DNA of 64,000 nucleotides, taken from Haliscomenobacter sp. GTDB taxonomy: Bacteria; Bacteroidota; Bacteroidia; Chitinophagales; Saprospiraceae. The DNA lies in NCBI RefSeq assembly GCF_016718685.1, contig NZ_JADKCX010000001.1, forward strand, positions 151,164-215,163, in the 5' to 3' direction. The notes below the pieces were generated by a model, which saw nothing but the letters and a program-made list of their open reading frames with translations, ran no database searches and had not been told where the DNA came from. Of this stretch, positions 10,001 through 18,630 are shown piece by piece; positions within the stretch are counted from its first letter, which is position 1; every line of letters starts with the position of its first letter. The translations under genes and the position numbers were made by a program.

Positions 10001-10035
10001 CGACAACGTTGTAGCAAATAAATACCCCACAAAAG
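10001..10035. promoter_or_regulatory. Probable LacI-family operator, copy 2
   Basis: This copy has the palindrome ACAACGTTGT at 10003-10012 and the same 3' flank as copy 1 (34 of 35 bases identical). It lies 73 bases upstream of the LacI start on one side and 67 bases upstream of the HbpS-like start on the other, so one bound regulator could control both. Confidence 0.6.
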
Positions 10036-10101
10036 ATCAGGCGCATCAGGTTTTTCTTGAATTTTACAAAAAGTTGAAAACGAAAATACAATCAGACTAA
10101 A

Positions 10102-10551
10102 ATGGAGAACCCTGAAATGTTGACCCTGGTGCATAAAATGTTTGACGCCATTGAGCAATTGATCCCGGTTTACCTGGAAATTCCAGCGGATGAGTGCATT
10201 TCCCATGGAAACCTGGCCGTGTGCATCATTGATGACACGGGTGTCGTACATGGAAAAATGTTCGGGACAAACCAAGCAAGGTTGCGGCAATCCTATAAAG
10301 TGGCCTGGACAAAAGCCAGTCAGGTCTGGCTTACTGGCGTAAAAACCGGGGCATATGAACGGATGGTCTTCAACAAAGAAGTGGATGAAAATGCCAATGG
10401 GATTGAAGCACCAGACCTGATCGGATGGGAAGGCGGACAACCGCTGACCCTGAAAAATGGAACCCTGCTTTCCGTTGGCTTTAGTGGTTTCAGAGGCACA
10501 ACTGATCTGGAAATAATGGTAAAAGCGCTGGCTGCTGCGGAACAGCGTTAA
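10102..10551 (+). CDS. GlcG/HbpS-like (DUF336) protein
   Basis: A 149-residue protein resembling the GlcG/HbpS family: an N-terminal helix, the core AVCIIDDTGVVHGKMFG, an alanine/lysine-rich helix with YKVAWTKASQVWLTG, and a C-terminal strand-turn TLLSVGFSGFRGTTDLEIMVKALA. Members bind haem or act as accessory proteins beside glycolate or diol-type enzymes. There is no signal peptide. It heads a run with the aldo/keto reductase (40 bases away) and the sugar isomerase-like gene, opposite the LacI regulator. Its role in sugar use is not established, and the haem-binding assignment is by family resemblance only. Confidence 0.7.
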   Translation: MENPEMLTLVHKMFDAIEQLIPVYLEIPADECISHGNLAVCIIDDTGVVHGKMFGTNQARLRQSYKVAWTKASQVWLTGVKTGAYERMVFNKEVDENANGIEAPDLIGWEGGQPLTLKNGTLLSVGFSGFRGTTDLEIMVKALAAAEQR

Positions 10552-10591
10552 TGTTAAACAACTCTAAATCGGCTCTAAAAATAACGCCATC

Positions 10592-11587
10592 ATGCAATAC
10601 TTACCTAGTGCCCAACGGTACCAATCCATGGAATACCGCCGCTGCGGCAACAGCGGACTGAAATTGCCCGCTATTTCACTTGGCCTGTGGCACAACTTCG
10701 GCCACATCGACGTACTGGACAATGCGCGCAATATTTTACGGGTTGCTTTTGACAATGGCATTACCCATTTTGATTTAGCCAATAATTATGGCCCGCCTGC
10801 TGGCTCAGCTGAAGAGAATTTCGGGAAAATATTCAAAGATGATTTTGTCCCTTACCGGGATGAATTGATCATTTCCTCCAAGGCCGGTTGGGGCATGTGG
10901 CCGGGGCCTTATGGTGATTGGGGATCAAAAAAATACCTGGTAGCCAGCCTCGATCAGAGTTTGAAAAGGATGGGCCTGGATTACGTGGACATTTTTTACC
11001 ACCACCGCCCTGACCCCGAAACGCCCCTGGAAGAAACCATGGGAACGCTTGATTTGATGGTGCGCCAGGGGAAAGCCCTCTATGTGGGGATATCGAGCTA
11101 TCAGCCCGCAGAAGCCGCAAAAGCCATGAAAATATTGCAAGAACTGGGCACGCCTTGCCTGATTCACCAGCCCAAATATTCCATGTTCGACCGTTGGGTG
11201 GAAAATGGATTACTGGATGTTTTGGAACAAAATGGGGTAGGGTGTATCCCCTTTTCTCCGCTGGCCCAAGGGGTCTTGACCAATAAATACCTGAAAGGTA
11301 TTCCTGCCGATTCTAGAGCATCCAGCCATCGGGGCAACGGAGCCATCGAAGAAGACCAGGTTTCGGAGGATAAAATCAATAAAGTACGCCAACTCAATGA
11401 TCTGGCTGAAGCACGGGGACAAAACCTGGCGCAAATGGCCCTGGCCTGGATATTGAAAGACCCACGCATCACTTCCGTGCTGATTGGGGCCAGCAAACCT
11501 GCCCAGGTATTGGATTCGATTGGTTGTCTTGCCAATTATTCCTTTTCTGAGGAAGAGCTCAATAAGATCAATAACATTTTACAATAA
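10592..11587 (+). CDS. gpr: Aldo/keto reductase, YghZ (L-glyceraldehyde 3-phosphate reductase) type
   Basis: A 331-residue NADPH-dependent aldo/keto reductase. It matches the YghZ/Gpr proteins closely from MEYRRCGNSGLKLPAISLGLW through ITHFDLANNYGPPAGSAEENFG (catalytic Asp-Tyr region), YVDIFYHHRPDPETPLEETM, LIHQPKYSMFDRWVE and SVLIGASKPAQV. In E. coli the enzyme reduces L-glyceraldehyde 3-phosphate and other aldehydes. Family members here often serve sugar or sugar-acid catabolism. It is the second gene of the run that starts with the HbpS-like gene, and the isomerase-like gene follows 19 bases later. Confidence 0.88.
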   Translation: MQYLPSAQRYQSMEYRRCGNSGLKLPAISLGLWHNFGHIDVLDNARNILRVAFDNGITHFDLANNYGPPAGSAEENFGKIFKDDFVPYRDELIISSKAGWGMWPGPYGDWGSKKYLVASLDQSLKRMGLDYVDIFYHHRPDPETPLEETMGTLDLMVRQGKALYVGISSYQPAEAAKAMKILQELGTPCLIHQPKYSMFDRWVENGLLDVLEQNGVGCIPFSPLAQGVLTNKYLKGIPADSRASSHRGNGAIEEDQVSEDKINKVRQLNDLAEARGQNLAQMALAWILKDPRITSVLIGASKPAQVLDSIGCLANYSFSEEELNKINNILQ

Positions 11588-11606
11588 CCTATTAACAATA
11601 GCAACC

Positions 11607-12569
11607 ATGCGTCACTACATCAAAACAAGCCACACAAAATTCCTGCGGATAGTTGTTTTGGCTACTGCTTTAATGACATTTTGGGGTAGTCATGCATCGG
11701 TTGCGCAACCTGTTAAAAGAGTAAGCTCTAAAGCACCCATAAAATTGGCACTGAATGCTTACTCTTTTAACGACCTGCTGATGGCAAAAGATCCAAGGGA
11801 TAAACAGCCCTTGTACACCCTGTTCAATTTAATGGATTGGTGTGCCGGGCAAAAAATTGCAGCGGTAGACCTTACCGGGTATTATTTCCCCAATTATCCC
11901 GAAGTTCCTTCCGATGAATACATTGCAAGGGTGCGTAACAAGGCAAAACAATTGGGAATCGTGATCAGTGGAACAGGCATCCGCAACAATTTTGCTTCAC
12001 CCGACCCGGCGGCAAGGGCTGCAGATGTAGCTTTGGCAAAAAAATGGATTGAAGTGGCCGCCAAATTAGGGGCGCCAGTACTAAGGTTGTTTGCTGGTGA
12101 AATCCCCAAAGGTTATGAAAACAAATGGGATGAAGTAGCGGGCTGGATGATCGAATGTTACAAAGAGTGTGCCGCACATGGTGAAAAACATGGGGTTAAA
12201 ATCGGTATCCAAAATCATGGTGATATGCTCCAAACCGCTGAACAATGTTTAAAAGTGCTAAAAGGTGTCAATAGCAAATGGGCAGGTATCATTGTGGATA
12301 CCGGTAATTTTAAAACCCCAGATCCCTATGTGGATATTGAGGCAGTGGTTCCCTATGCCGTCAACTGGCAGGTGAAAGAAAGCGCCTTTGGAATCGGCAG
12401 TACGGTCAAGACGGATTGTGTTCGTTTAATGAAAATTTTAAAAAAGACGGGCTACCAAGGTTATTTACCCGTTGAGACCCTTTTGGTGCGGGGAAAACCT
12501 TACGATCCTTTTGCCTTGGTACCGGAACTACTGAACGAGTTAAAGCTGGCCATGAAGGAGGTCTATTGA
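11607..12569 (+). CDS. Secreted sugar phosphate isomerase/epimerase-like TIM-barrel protein
   Basis: A 320-residue protein of the xylose isomerase-like TIM-barrel (AP endonuclease 2) superfamily: NAYSFNDLLM, KIAAVDLTGYYFPNY, GAPVLRLFAGE, KHGVKIGIQNHGDM, WAGIIVDTGNF, NWQVKESAFG and YQGYLPVETLL carry the usual strand-end acidic and histidine metal ligands. I start it at ATG 11607, because the open frame to 11484 overlaps the reductase gene. The new N-terminus is a basic, hydrophobic export signal (FLRIVVLATALMTF ... SVAQP). Such Bacteroidota proteins act on free sugars or sugar acids in the periplasm. The substrate is unknown. Confidence 0.83.
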   Translation: MRHYIKTSHTKFLRIVVLATALMTFWGSHASVAQPVKRVSSKAPIKLALNAYSFNDLLMAKDPRDKQPLYTLFNLMDWCAGQKIAAVDLTGYYFPNYPEVPSDEYIARVRNKAKQLGIVISGTGIRNNFASPDPAARAADVALAKKWIEVAAKLGAPVLRLFAGEIPKGYENKWDEVAGWMIECYKECAAHGEKHGVKIGIQNHGDMLQTAEQCLKVLKGVNSKWAGIIVDTGNFKTPDPYVDIEAVVPYAVNWQVKESAFGIGSTVKTDCVRLMKILKKTGYQGYLPVETLLVRGKPYDPFALVPELLNELKLAMKEVY

Positions 12570-12583
12570 ATTTTTACAAACGA

Positions 12584-15366
12584 TCACCGCTGCAAGATCA
12601 CCCTTAAGCCCACCGAAGACTGCCGGTGCTTCAAACGCAACACATACATCCCCGCCGGATACCGGGACAAATCTATGGTCCAATCGCGGAAAACCTGCCC
12701 CGGCACAATCGTACTCAACAACTGCCCACTCATGTTGTACAGTTCAATGCTGGCTCCATCTATGGCGGCGGAGAGGTGCAGCGTTACCCGGCCAGTGCTG
12801 GGAATGGGCTCTATGCCTACATCCAGATTGTTGATCTTGCTCAGGTTACTTTGAAACACCGTGAACGATTGAATTTTTGATTCCGTAATGCCACAGGAGT
12901 TCAGCGCCCGAACCCGCCAAAAGTAGCGTCCTGCCGCCAAATCTTGTGCTCTTTGGTACTCGGTAAGTTCCAAATTGGCCGTCCATACCGGGAATAAAAA
13001 TGCCGAATCCGATGCCACTTCCAATTCATACCGCTCCACTGCACCACTGCTACTCCAACTAAAATTTGGCCTTTTGTCCAGTAAGACTGCTGAAACTGCT
13101 GGAGTACTCAGCACCGGAATCCGTGGGGCAGCGGTGATGGAAAAACTGACCTTGGTGCTATCGCGCAGGTTGTTCTGGCGCGTGTAAAATGTCAACGCAT
13201 AATTACCGGGGAGCAATGGCCGCAGGTTTCTGGCTTTAGCTTGAAACAATACTCCGGCATTGATTTTGGCGGGATCTTCACTAAAGGACAAACTCAAGGC
13301 TGTCCGGGGCGTCACGCGGTAACTCAGGGTTGCCGAACCCTGGTACCCGTCGGCGGCTTTGAGCAACAATACCATCGAATCGGCCTGGCAAAGCGCCTGG
13401 AATTCAGGTAGCACGGTAGCCTGTATGCTCGGCGCAATGGAAAATTGCTGAAAAGTATTCGGTACCAGAGAAGTATCACAAGTATTGATGCCCCAAACCT
13501 TCCAGTAATATGTACCTTTCAAATCCAACTGGCCGATTTGATAGGTGGTGTCCAAACTGCGGTACCGCCCTATAATGTCCCTGAATGCCGCATCTCGGGC
13601 CAGTACTATGCTGTATTGTTGGGCAAATTTACCTTTGCGCCAACGCAGTTGTACGGGTAATGGCACCAGGTTGTCGCCATTTTGGGGCTCTAGTGCTTGT
13701 ACAGGCTGGGGGGCCTGGACGATTTCCACCAAAAGAAAGCGCGACAAAGTATCACTTCCAACAATGGCCTGAAGCTTGAGGGTTTGGAATCCAGACAAAG
13801 TACTGGATTCGTTGCGCAACTCCAGGGTGTTGCTGGTACCCGTAATCGGATTTTTGCTGAATTGTGCCTTTAATCCTGCGGGTAAATTGAGTATGCTGAA
13901 TTGAATGGACTGGGCATTCGGATTATTCAACTGAATGTTCCAGGAGGCAGTACCAGGCCGCAGATGCTGCGGTTTTCTTGATCAAGCAGGATGCTGTTAA
14001 GGCACTCGTAATGCCAGCGCCCGCTCATTTGCTCCAGGGCATTGCGGTTGGGGTCGAGCCAATCGCGCAGTCGTGTGTTCAGGCTGGCACCTGCATTCCA
14101 GGATGCCTTCCAGGTGCCAAAGGAGTCGTACCCAGTATTGCCGCAGAGCGCTGTCCCCCCGTGCAATTGCCCAATTACTTGCCCTTGTTGGTTAAAAAGC
14201 GGGGCACCGGAAGAACCATCTTCGGTACTGCCAATGTCCCAACGGGGCACGATTACGTGGTTGCCATTGCTCACTTGGGTAGCTGCCCCCCAGTTGCCGA
14301 GGTAAGTGCTTCTGGTCGAATAACTGAAGCGTTTTTCTTCACTGCCCGCCTGGTGCACCGTGGCCACGCCTCCCGTTGGGGTCTGGTTGAGGGTATTCCA
14401 GCCCGCAAAATAGGCATTGGCATCCAATACAACCGGATCATCCAGTTCTAGTAATGTAAAATCGGAATTGCTGTTGGAAGAGCGCTGGACCATGCCCGTA
14501 TTAAACGTGTCAAATTTGCCATCTCCAGGAGACGCGTTGGCCGTACTGCCCGGCTGGCGACAAATGCTGTTTTGGAAATTCCAGTACACGACCAACGAAG
14601 GCGCGTCCGAGGCTCTGCTCTGACAGTGCCGAGCGGTTACGAAATAGGGATGACAATCTTCTTTGCCGTTATTGACCAAAAAACCTGTACAAATGGAAGT
14701 GCCCCGAATGGAGATCAAGCCCACGGACTGGGCCACATCCCGGAAATTTTCGACCTGGGGATATCCATTGTTTTGTCCACAAATGATATCAATATGGCAT
14801 TCTGAAGAACGCACTTGAGTGAGGTTGACAAAATCATGATTGACAAAACCCAGTTGCAAACGCAGATCGGTTTTTTGGCGGGTGGGTAAAATGACCTCTA
14901 AAACGACTTCTTCACTTTCGATGATCGGACTCCAAAATTCGGCGTGGTCTTCGTTGTCAGCACTGCGGAAAGGGCCCATTTTTTCAGCAGTACGGCTGTT
15001 GATCAAAAAAAATTCCGCTTCAGAAGGCAGGTAAAAACCGGTAAAGCCAAAATTGAGTGAATATGCCCCTTGCGAGCGTACGCCAAGCCGCCAGCGACTT
15101 TGCCCTGCGGCAATTTCTTCCCAGCGCCCACTGTTATCAGGGGTATAATTCACTTCGATGGCTTTGGCAAACTGGGGTGCCCTGCCCATTTCCCGCAAAC
15201 TGTACTCTTCTGCTTGTAGCGTCGCGTTGTTTTGTACCGGCATGCTTACCCTGTGCAACCGACCAAATTGTGGATGTTCCCACTGGTCTTTGGTAGGGGC
15301 TTGTTGGGCGCGGGCCGGTGTGCCACAAATGAATAAAACAAGCGCTAAAAGTAAAGTTTGCTTCAT
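12584..15366 (-). pseudogene. Secreted trypsin-like serine protease with T9SS sorting domain, split by a frameshift
   Basis: Two open frames (13927-15366 and 12584-13930) together make one protein of about 930 residues. The first has a signal peptide (MKQTLLLALVLFICG), then a chymotrypsin-fold protease with histidine in TARHCQS, aspartate in SDFTLLEL and serine in DGSSGAPLF, close to lysyl endopeptidases. The second has no ATG or signal. It carries two fibronectin-like modules (LRWRKGKFAQQYSIVL; PNFSWSSSGAVERYELEV) and a type A T9SS C-terminus (GRVTLHLS ... YPAGMYVLRLKHRQ). Adding one base near 13945-13955 gives the join CGL-GTASWNIQLNN. The lesion looks like a sequence error, but a real disruption cannot be excluded. 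The start is ATG 15366, not the upstream frame start at 15411. Confidence 0.8.
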
Positions 15367-15547
15367 GGTGAAATCTATTGATGCACTCAAACTATAGAAT
15401 AAAATGTACAAAACCCTGCTATTGTTGTTGCATTGATGAGAAGTGTAGATCGGATGACAAAAATTACCTCATGTTCAACTTTTCCACTACATTTCAGGTT
15501 AAGTGATGGAACCGTATAAATGTACACATTTTTAGGGTTCGATGTTC

Positions 15548-15624
15548 GGGGGTGGGGGGGGGGGCCCAAACCCCCCCCGCCTGGGAAAACCCCCCCCCCC
15601 GGCCCCCCCCCCCCCCCCCCCCCC
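15548..15624. repeat. Poly-G/poly-C low-complexity tract
   Basis: Runs of 5 and 11 G are followed by runs of 8, 11 and 22 C (15603-15624), with few other bases. It lies between the divergent protease and FKBP genes. Nothing comparable occurs elsewhere in the window apart from nine G at 18582-18590. It is either a slippage-prone tract or, more likely given the many indels nearby, a poorly resolved piece of sequence. Confidence 0.9.
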
Positions 15625-15655
15625 GACCCCGCACGAACCCCCAAAAACCACCCTT

Positions 15656-16183
15656 ATGATTGTGGAAGAACACAATGTCGTTACCCTGAGTTACGAATTG
15701 CGCAGTGGCGGCCCGGAGGGCGAGATTATGGAGATCATGAACGTCCATTATCCCTTCAAGTTTTTTTGTGGAGGCGAGCAGTTGCTTCCTGCTTTTGAAG
15801 AGCAGTTGCGCGGCTTGGGCGAGGGCGACGCGTTTGAGTTTGTCCTTCCACCCAATTTGGCATACGGGGAGGTCGATCCTGAACAAATTCTGGAAGTACC
15901 CCGTGCCCTTTTTGATGAAGGGGACGAAGCTTCTTTGGAAAATGTTTTGGTGGAAGGCAATTTCATCGTCCTATCGGACGAAGAAGGGGAGGACTTTCAT
16001 GGAAAAATCATCTCCTGGGATGAAGACCAGGTAAAAGTGGATTTTAACCACGCTATGGCGGGCAAAACCTTACATTTTAAAGGGGTGGTGCTCAATATCC
16101 GCAAGGCTACCGTGGATGAACTCATCCGCAAACAGGTGGTGGAAGAGGATGGTGTGCGCGGCTGGGATTGGGGTGTCAATTGA
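15656..16183 (+). CDS. FKBP-type peptidyl-prolyl cis-trans isomerase, SlyD-like
   Basis: A 175-residue prolyl isomerase and chaperone. FKBP strands (VVTLSYELRSG, YPFKFFCGGEQLLPAFEEQLRGL, EFVLPPNLAYGEVDPEQ) enclose an inserted chaperone flap (residues ~75-130: VPRALFDEGDEASLENVLVEGN) and return with VDFNHAMAGKTLHFKGVVLNI, the SlyD layout. The histidine-rich tail of E. coli SlyD is missing. I start it at ATG 15656: the frame is open upstream to 15542 only because it runs through the poly-C tract and encodes Gly/Pro runs. It lies 86 bases upstream of the ravA-like gene. Confidence 0.87.
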   Translation: MIVEEHNVVTLSYELRSGGPEGEIMEIMNVHYPFKFFCGGEQLLPAFEEQLRGLGEGDAFEFVLPPNLAYGEVDPEQILEVPRALFDEGDEASLENVLVEGNFIVLSDEEGEDFHGKIISWDEDQVKVDFNHAMAGKTLHFKGVVLNIRKATVDELIRKQVVEEDGVRGWDWGVN

Positions 16184-16188
16184 TGTTG

Positions 16189-16255
16189 TTTCACCACAGA
16201 CAACACGGATGAGCACAAATTTTTTATCATTTAACCTAGCTTATCTGTGGTGAAA
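16189..16255. repeat. Inverted repeat in the FKBP-ravA spacer
   Basis: TTTCACCACAGA (16189-16200) and its perfect complement (16244-16255) flank 43 bases. The wording (CACCACAGACAACACGGATG) resembles short intergenic repeats that I recall as common in Bacteroidota. It could form a stem after the FKBP gene. Confidence 0.6.
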
Positions 16256-16269
16256 ATTCCAAAAATAGG

Positions 16270-17832
16270 ATGCAAACACTTACTATAGATGCGCAGTTGC
16301 GCGAACGGGTTCGAGAACTCTTGTCCGGGCTTTGCAATGGCTTGTACGAACGAGAAGAAGCCATGAAACTGGCCCTGCTCACCGCACTGGCCGGAGAAAG
16401 TATTTTCCTGCTCGGCCCTCCCGGAGTAGGCAAAAGTTTGATTGCCCGCAGACTGAAACACGCCTTTCGGGACGGGATTTCTTTTGAATACCTGATGAGC
16501 AAGTTCAGCACCCCCGACGAAGTGTTTGGCCCCGTATCCATCAAAAAACTCAAGGAAGAAGACCGTTACGAACGCCTCACCGAGCGCTATCTGCCCGGTG
16601 CCAACGTGGTGTTTTTGGACGAAATCTGGAAAGCTGGCCCCGCCATTCAAAACGCCCTGCTGACCATCCTCAATGAAAAAATATACCGCAACGGCGATCA
16701 GGACCTGCGGGTGAACATCCGCGGCATCATCACGGCTTCCAATGAACTGCCGCCGCGCAATGCCAGCCTTGATCCCATTTGGGACCGCTTTCTGTTGCGC
16801 CTGGAACTGGGCAACATCCGCAAGTTCCAGAACTTCGTCAACATGATCGTGGATACCGATGATGTGTATCAGGTGGAACTGCCCGCCGAAGTGCAATTCA
16901 GCGAAGTAGAACTGGTGCAATTTGACGCCGCCATCAATGCGGTAGAAGTGCCTGCCGAAGTACTCAATACCATCCAGGTACTCAAATTGCGCATCGACGA
17001 GCACAACGCCCGCCCGAACAACCAGGATCAACAGATTCCCATCCACGACCGGCGCTGGAAAAAAATCGTGCGCCTGCTGCGTACTTCTGCTTTCCTGAAT
17101 GGCCGCAACCGGGTCGACCTGATGGATTGTTTCCTGATGATCCATTGCCTTTGGAGTCGGCCCGATCAAAAAGACCTGATCGAAGAAATGGTGACTGATG
17201 CCATCCGCCGCCACGGCTACACCATGGCCGTCAACCTTAACCTGCTCAAACGCGAGGTGGAGGATTTTGAAAAAGATGTGAACGAGGAAATCCGCGTAAA
17301 GCACACCGTGGCCGAAGAACAACTCCTCGTGGTGCAGGAAGACTACTACGAACTGATCAAAGAAGACCAGCAGTTTGAAGGTTTCCTGGTGCCCGTCAAA
17401 CAGTTCCGCCAACTGAACCTGGAAGATACCCAGGTGATCAACTTCTTCGACGCCAAGGGCAACCTCGTGAATCGCCTGCGCGCCAAACAGGGGCTCGGCA
17501 CCTTCAGCATCGAAGTACTGCACAACGACCGCAGCCATACTTACTCCCTGCGCACCAAAAAAGGCGAACGCCAGGAAATCATCTTCAAAAAACCACACCC
17601 CGTGCTGCAAAAATACTGGGAGGAGCGCTTCGAGCAAATCCGCAGCTACTTGCGCAAACAGGAGGAAAACCTGCGGAATAACTTGCCTGCGGAATTGGAG
17701 TTTCTGGAGCAAAATTTGTTTGTGGAAGCACGGTACGCGGAGGTGGTGAAGAGCAATTTGCGGGAAGTGCAGGAGGCACTGCAGAAGGTGGGGCTGGGGC
17801 TGGAGAAGGTGCAGTTTAGTTATGTGGGGTAG
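16270..17832 (+). CDS. ravA: MoxR-family AAA+ ATPase, RavA-like
   Basis: A 520-residue ATPase, close to the ~500 residues of RavA. The AAA+ module has Walker A LLGPPGVGKSLIARRL (residues ~43-58), the MoxR-type stretch YLMSKFSTPDEVFGPVS, Walker B VVFLDEIWKAGPAIQNALL, sensor 1 IITASNELP and arginine-finger region DRFLLRLEL. A helical lid and a long C-terminal region with the RavA-type beta domain follow. In E. coli RavA works with the VWA protein ViaA and is linked to respiratory complexes and lysine decarboxylase. The ViaA partner is ~800 bases downstream, with an oppositely oriented ankyrin gene between. Confidence 0.88.
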   Translation: MQTLTIDAQLRERVRELLSGLCNGLYEREEAMKLALLTALAGESIFLLGPPGVGKSLIARRLKHAFRDGISFEYLMSKFSTPDEVFGPVSIKKLKEEDRYERLTERYLPGANVVFLDEIWKAGPAIQNALLTILNEKIYRNGDQDLRVNIRGIITASNELPPRNASLDPIWDRFLLRLELGNIRKFQNFVNMIVDTDDVYQVELPAEVQFSEVELVQFDAAINAVEVPAEVLNTIQVLKLRIDEHNARPNNQDQQIPIHDRRWKKIVRLLRTSAFLNGRNRVDLMDCFLMIHCLWSRPDQKDLIEEMVTDAIRRHGYTMAVNLNLLKREVEDFEKDVNEEIRVKHTVAEEQLLVVQEDYYELIKEDQQFEGFLVPVKQFRQLNLEDTQVINFFDAKGNLVNRLRAKQGLGTFSIEVLHNDRSHTYSLRTKKGERQEIIFKKPHPVLQKYWEERFEQIRSYLRKQEENLRNNLPAELEFLEQNLFVEARYAEVVKSNLREVQEALQKVGLGLEKVQFSYVG

Positions 17833-18468
17833 GTGGGGCATTACCAACCACCCCTTCAACTCCTCATCCCCATCCCACACCTGCTTTGGCAAATAGCCCT
17901 CAAAATTCGGCACCGACTTATCCGCCCCAGCCTCCAGCAGCATCTTGACACAAGCCTTGTATTGATCCAGATTTTTGCCCTCCGCACTGCGCAAACCATG
18001 CACCGCCCAAAACAAAGGTGTAGACTTGAACTCCACACAAAGTTTGTTGATCTCCGCCCCCGCTTCGATGAGTTTTTTGACCAGTTCAGGTCGACCACAC
18101 CAGGCCGCCCAATGCAAAGCCGTACCCCCGTGGCAGCCCGGGTGGGTGATGTCGGCGCCCGCCGCGATATAGAGCATGGCCACCTGATCGGCGTGCAGGC
18201 TGGCCGCGGCAACCAGGGGCGAATCTTTTTGAGGAACCAGCTCCCCGCCATTGACATCGGCACCGTGATCCAAAAACAACTGGGCCAGTTTGACTGCTTC
18301 TGCATCGCTGTATTTTCTGGCGAATACCCCGTCACAAATCCGGTGGAGGGGATGGGCTTTGGCGGTATTGTTGGCATCATAAGCGATGCCTTCGTTGGCC
18401 AATTCCGGATTGTTTTCCAGCAGCATGTTGATGCCAGCGTAGTCCAAGGCTTCGAAGAGGTGATTCAT
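17820..18468 (-). CDS. Ankyrin-repeat protein (3' end uncertain)
   Basis: About 210 residues with four to five ankyrin repeats: LFLDHGADVNGGELVPQKDSP, DSPLVAAASLHADQVAMLYIAAGAD, GTALHWAAWCGRPELVKKLI, STPLFWAVHGLRS and MLLEAGADKSVPNFEGYLP. It is probably a cytosolic protein-binding adaptor. The frame as written has no stop until 16231 and would run 1.6 kb antisense through ravA, which is not credible as protein (low-complexity His/Phe/Gln-rich). Removing one base from the G4 run at 17835-17838 gives a natural TAA at 17820-17822, just past the convergent ravA stop. I use that end. The start is ATG 18468. Confidence 0.7.
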
Positions 18469-18630
18469 CGGGAATATTTTTTTTGTAAAACTACAAAAAA
18501 TTTATAAAGCAATCAATGTTTTAATAAATGTTTAAATATGGAATTTGAACTGATTTCCCATGCTGTTGTTCTGCCTTGAAAGGGGGGGGGCACTATTTAT
18601 TGCTTGCTACGTTGCCAGAGCTTTGTGTGC

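Noticed and set aside
11484..11606. Upstream extension of the TIM-barrel protein
   Set aside because: It overlaps the end of the aldo/keto reductase gene by 104 bases and precedes a good signal peptide at 11607.
13927..13960. Programmed frameshift in the protease gene
   Set aside because: No slippery heptamer or downstream structure is evident at the join, and the same type of break occurs in unrelated genes.
15548..15624. Phase-variation switch for the protease
   Set aside because: Nothing besides the homopolymer supports it, and the surrounding sequence shows many homopolymer errors, so artefact is more likely.
15542..15655. Gly/Pro-rich N-terminal extension of the FKBP protein
   Set aside because: It is only the translation of the poly-G/poly-C tract. 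The family match begins at ATG 15656.
16231..17819. A 745-residue minus-strand frame joining the ankyrin gene to a long antisense frame through ravA
   Set aside because: After about residue 207 the translation is low-complexity and lacks any domain, while the plus strand encodes a complete RavA-like ATPase. The missing stop is better explained by one extra base.
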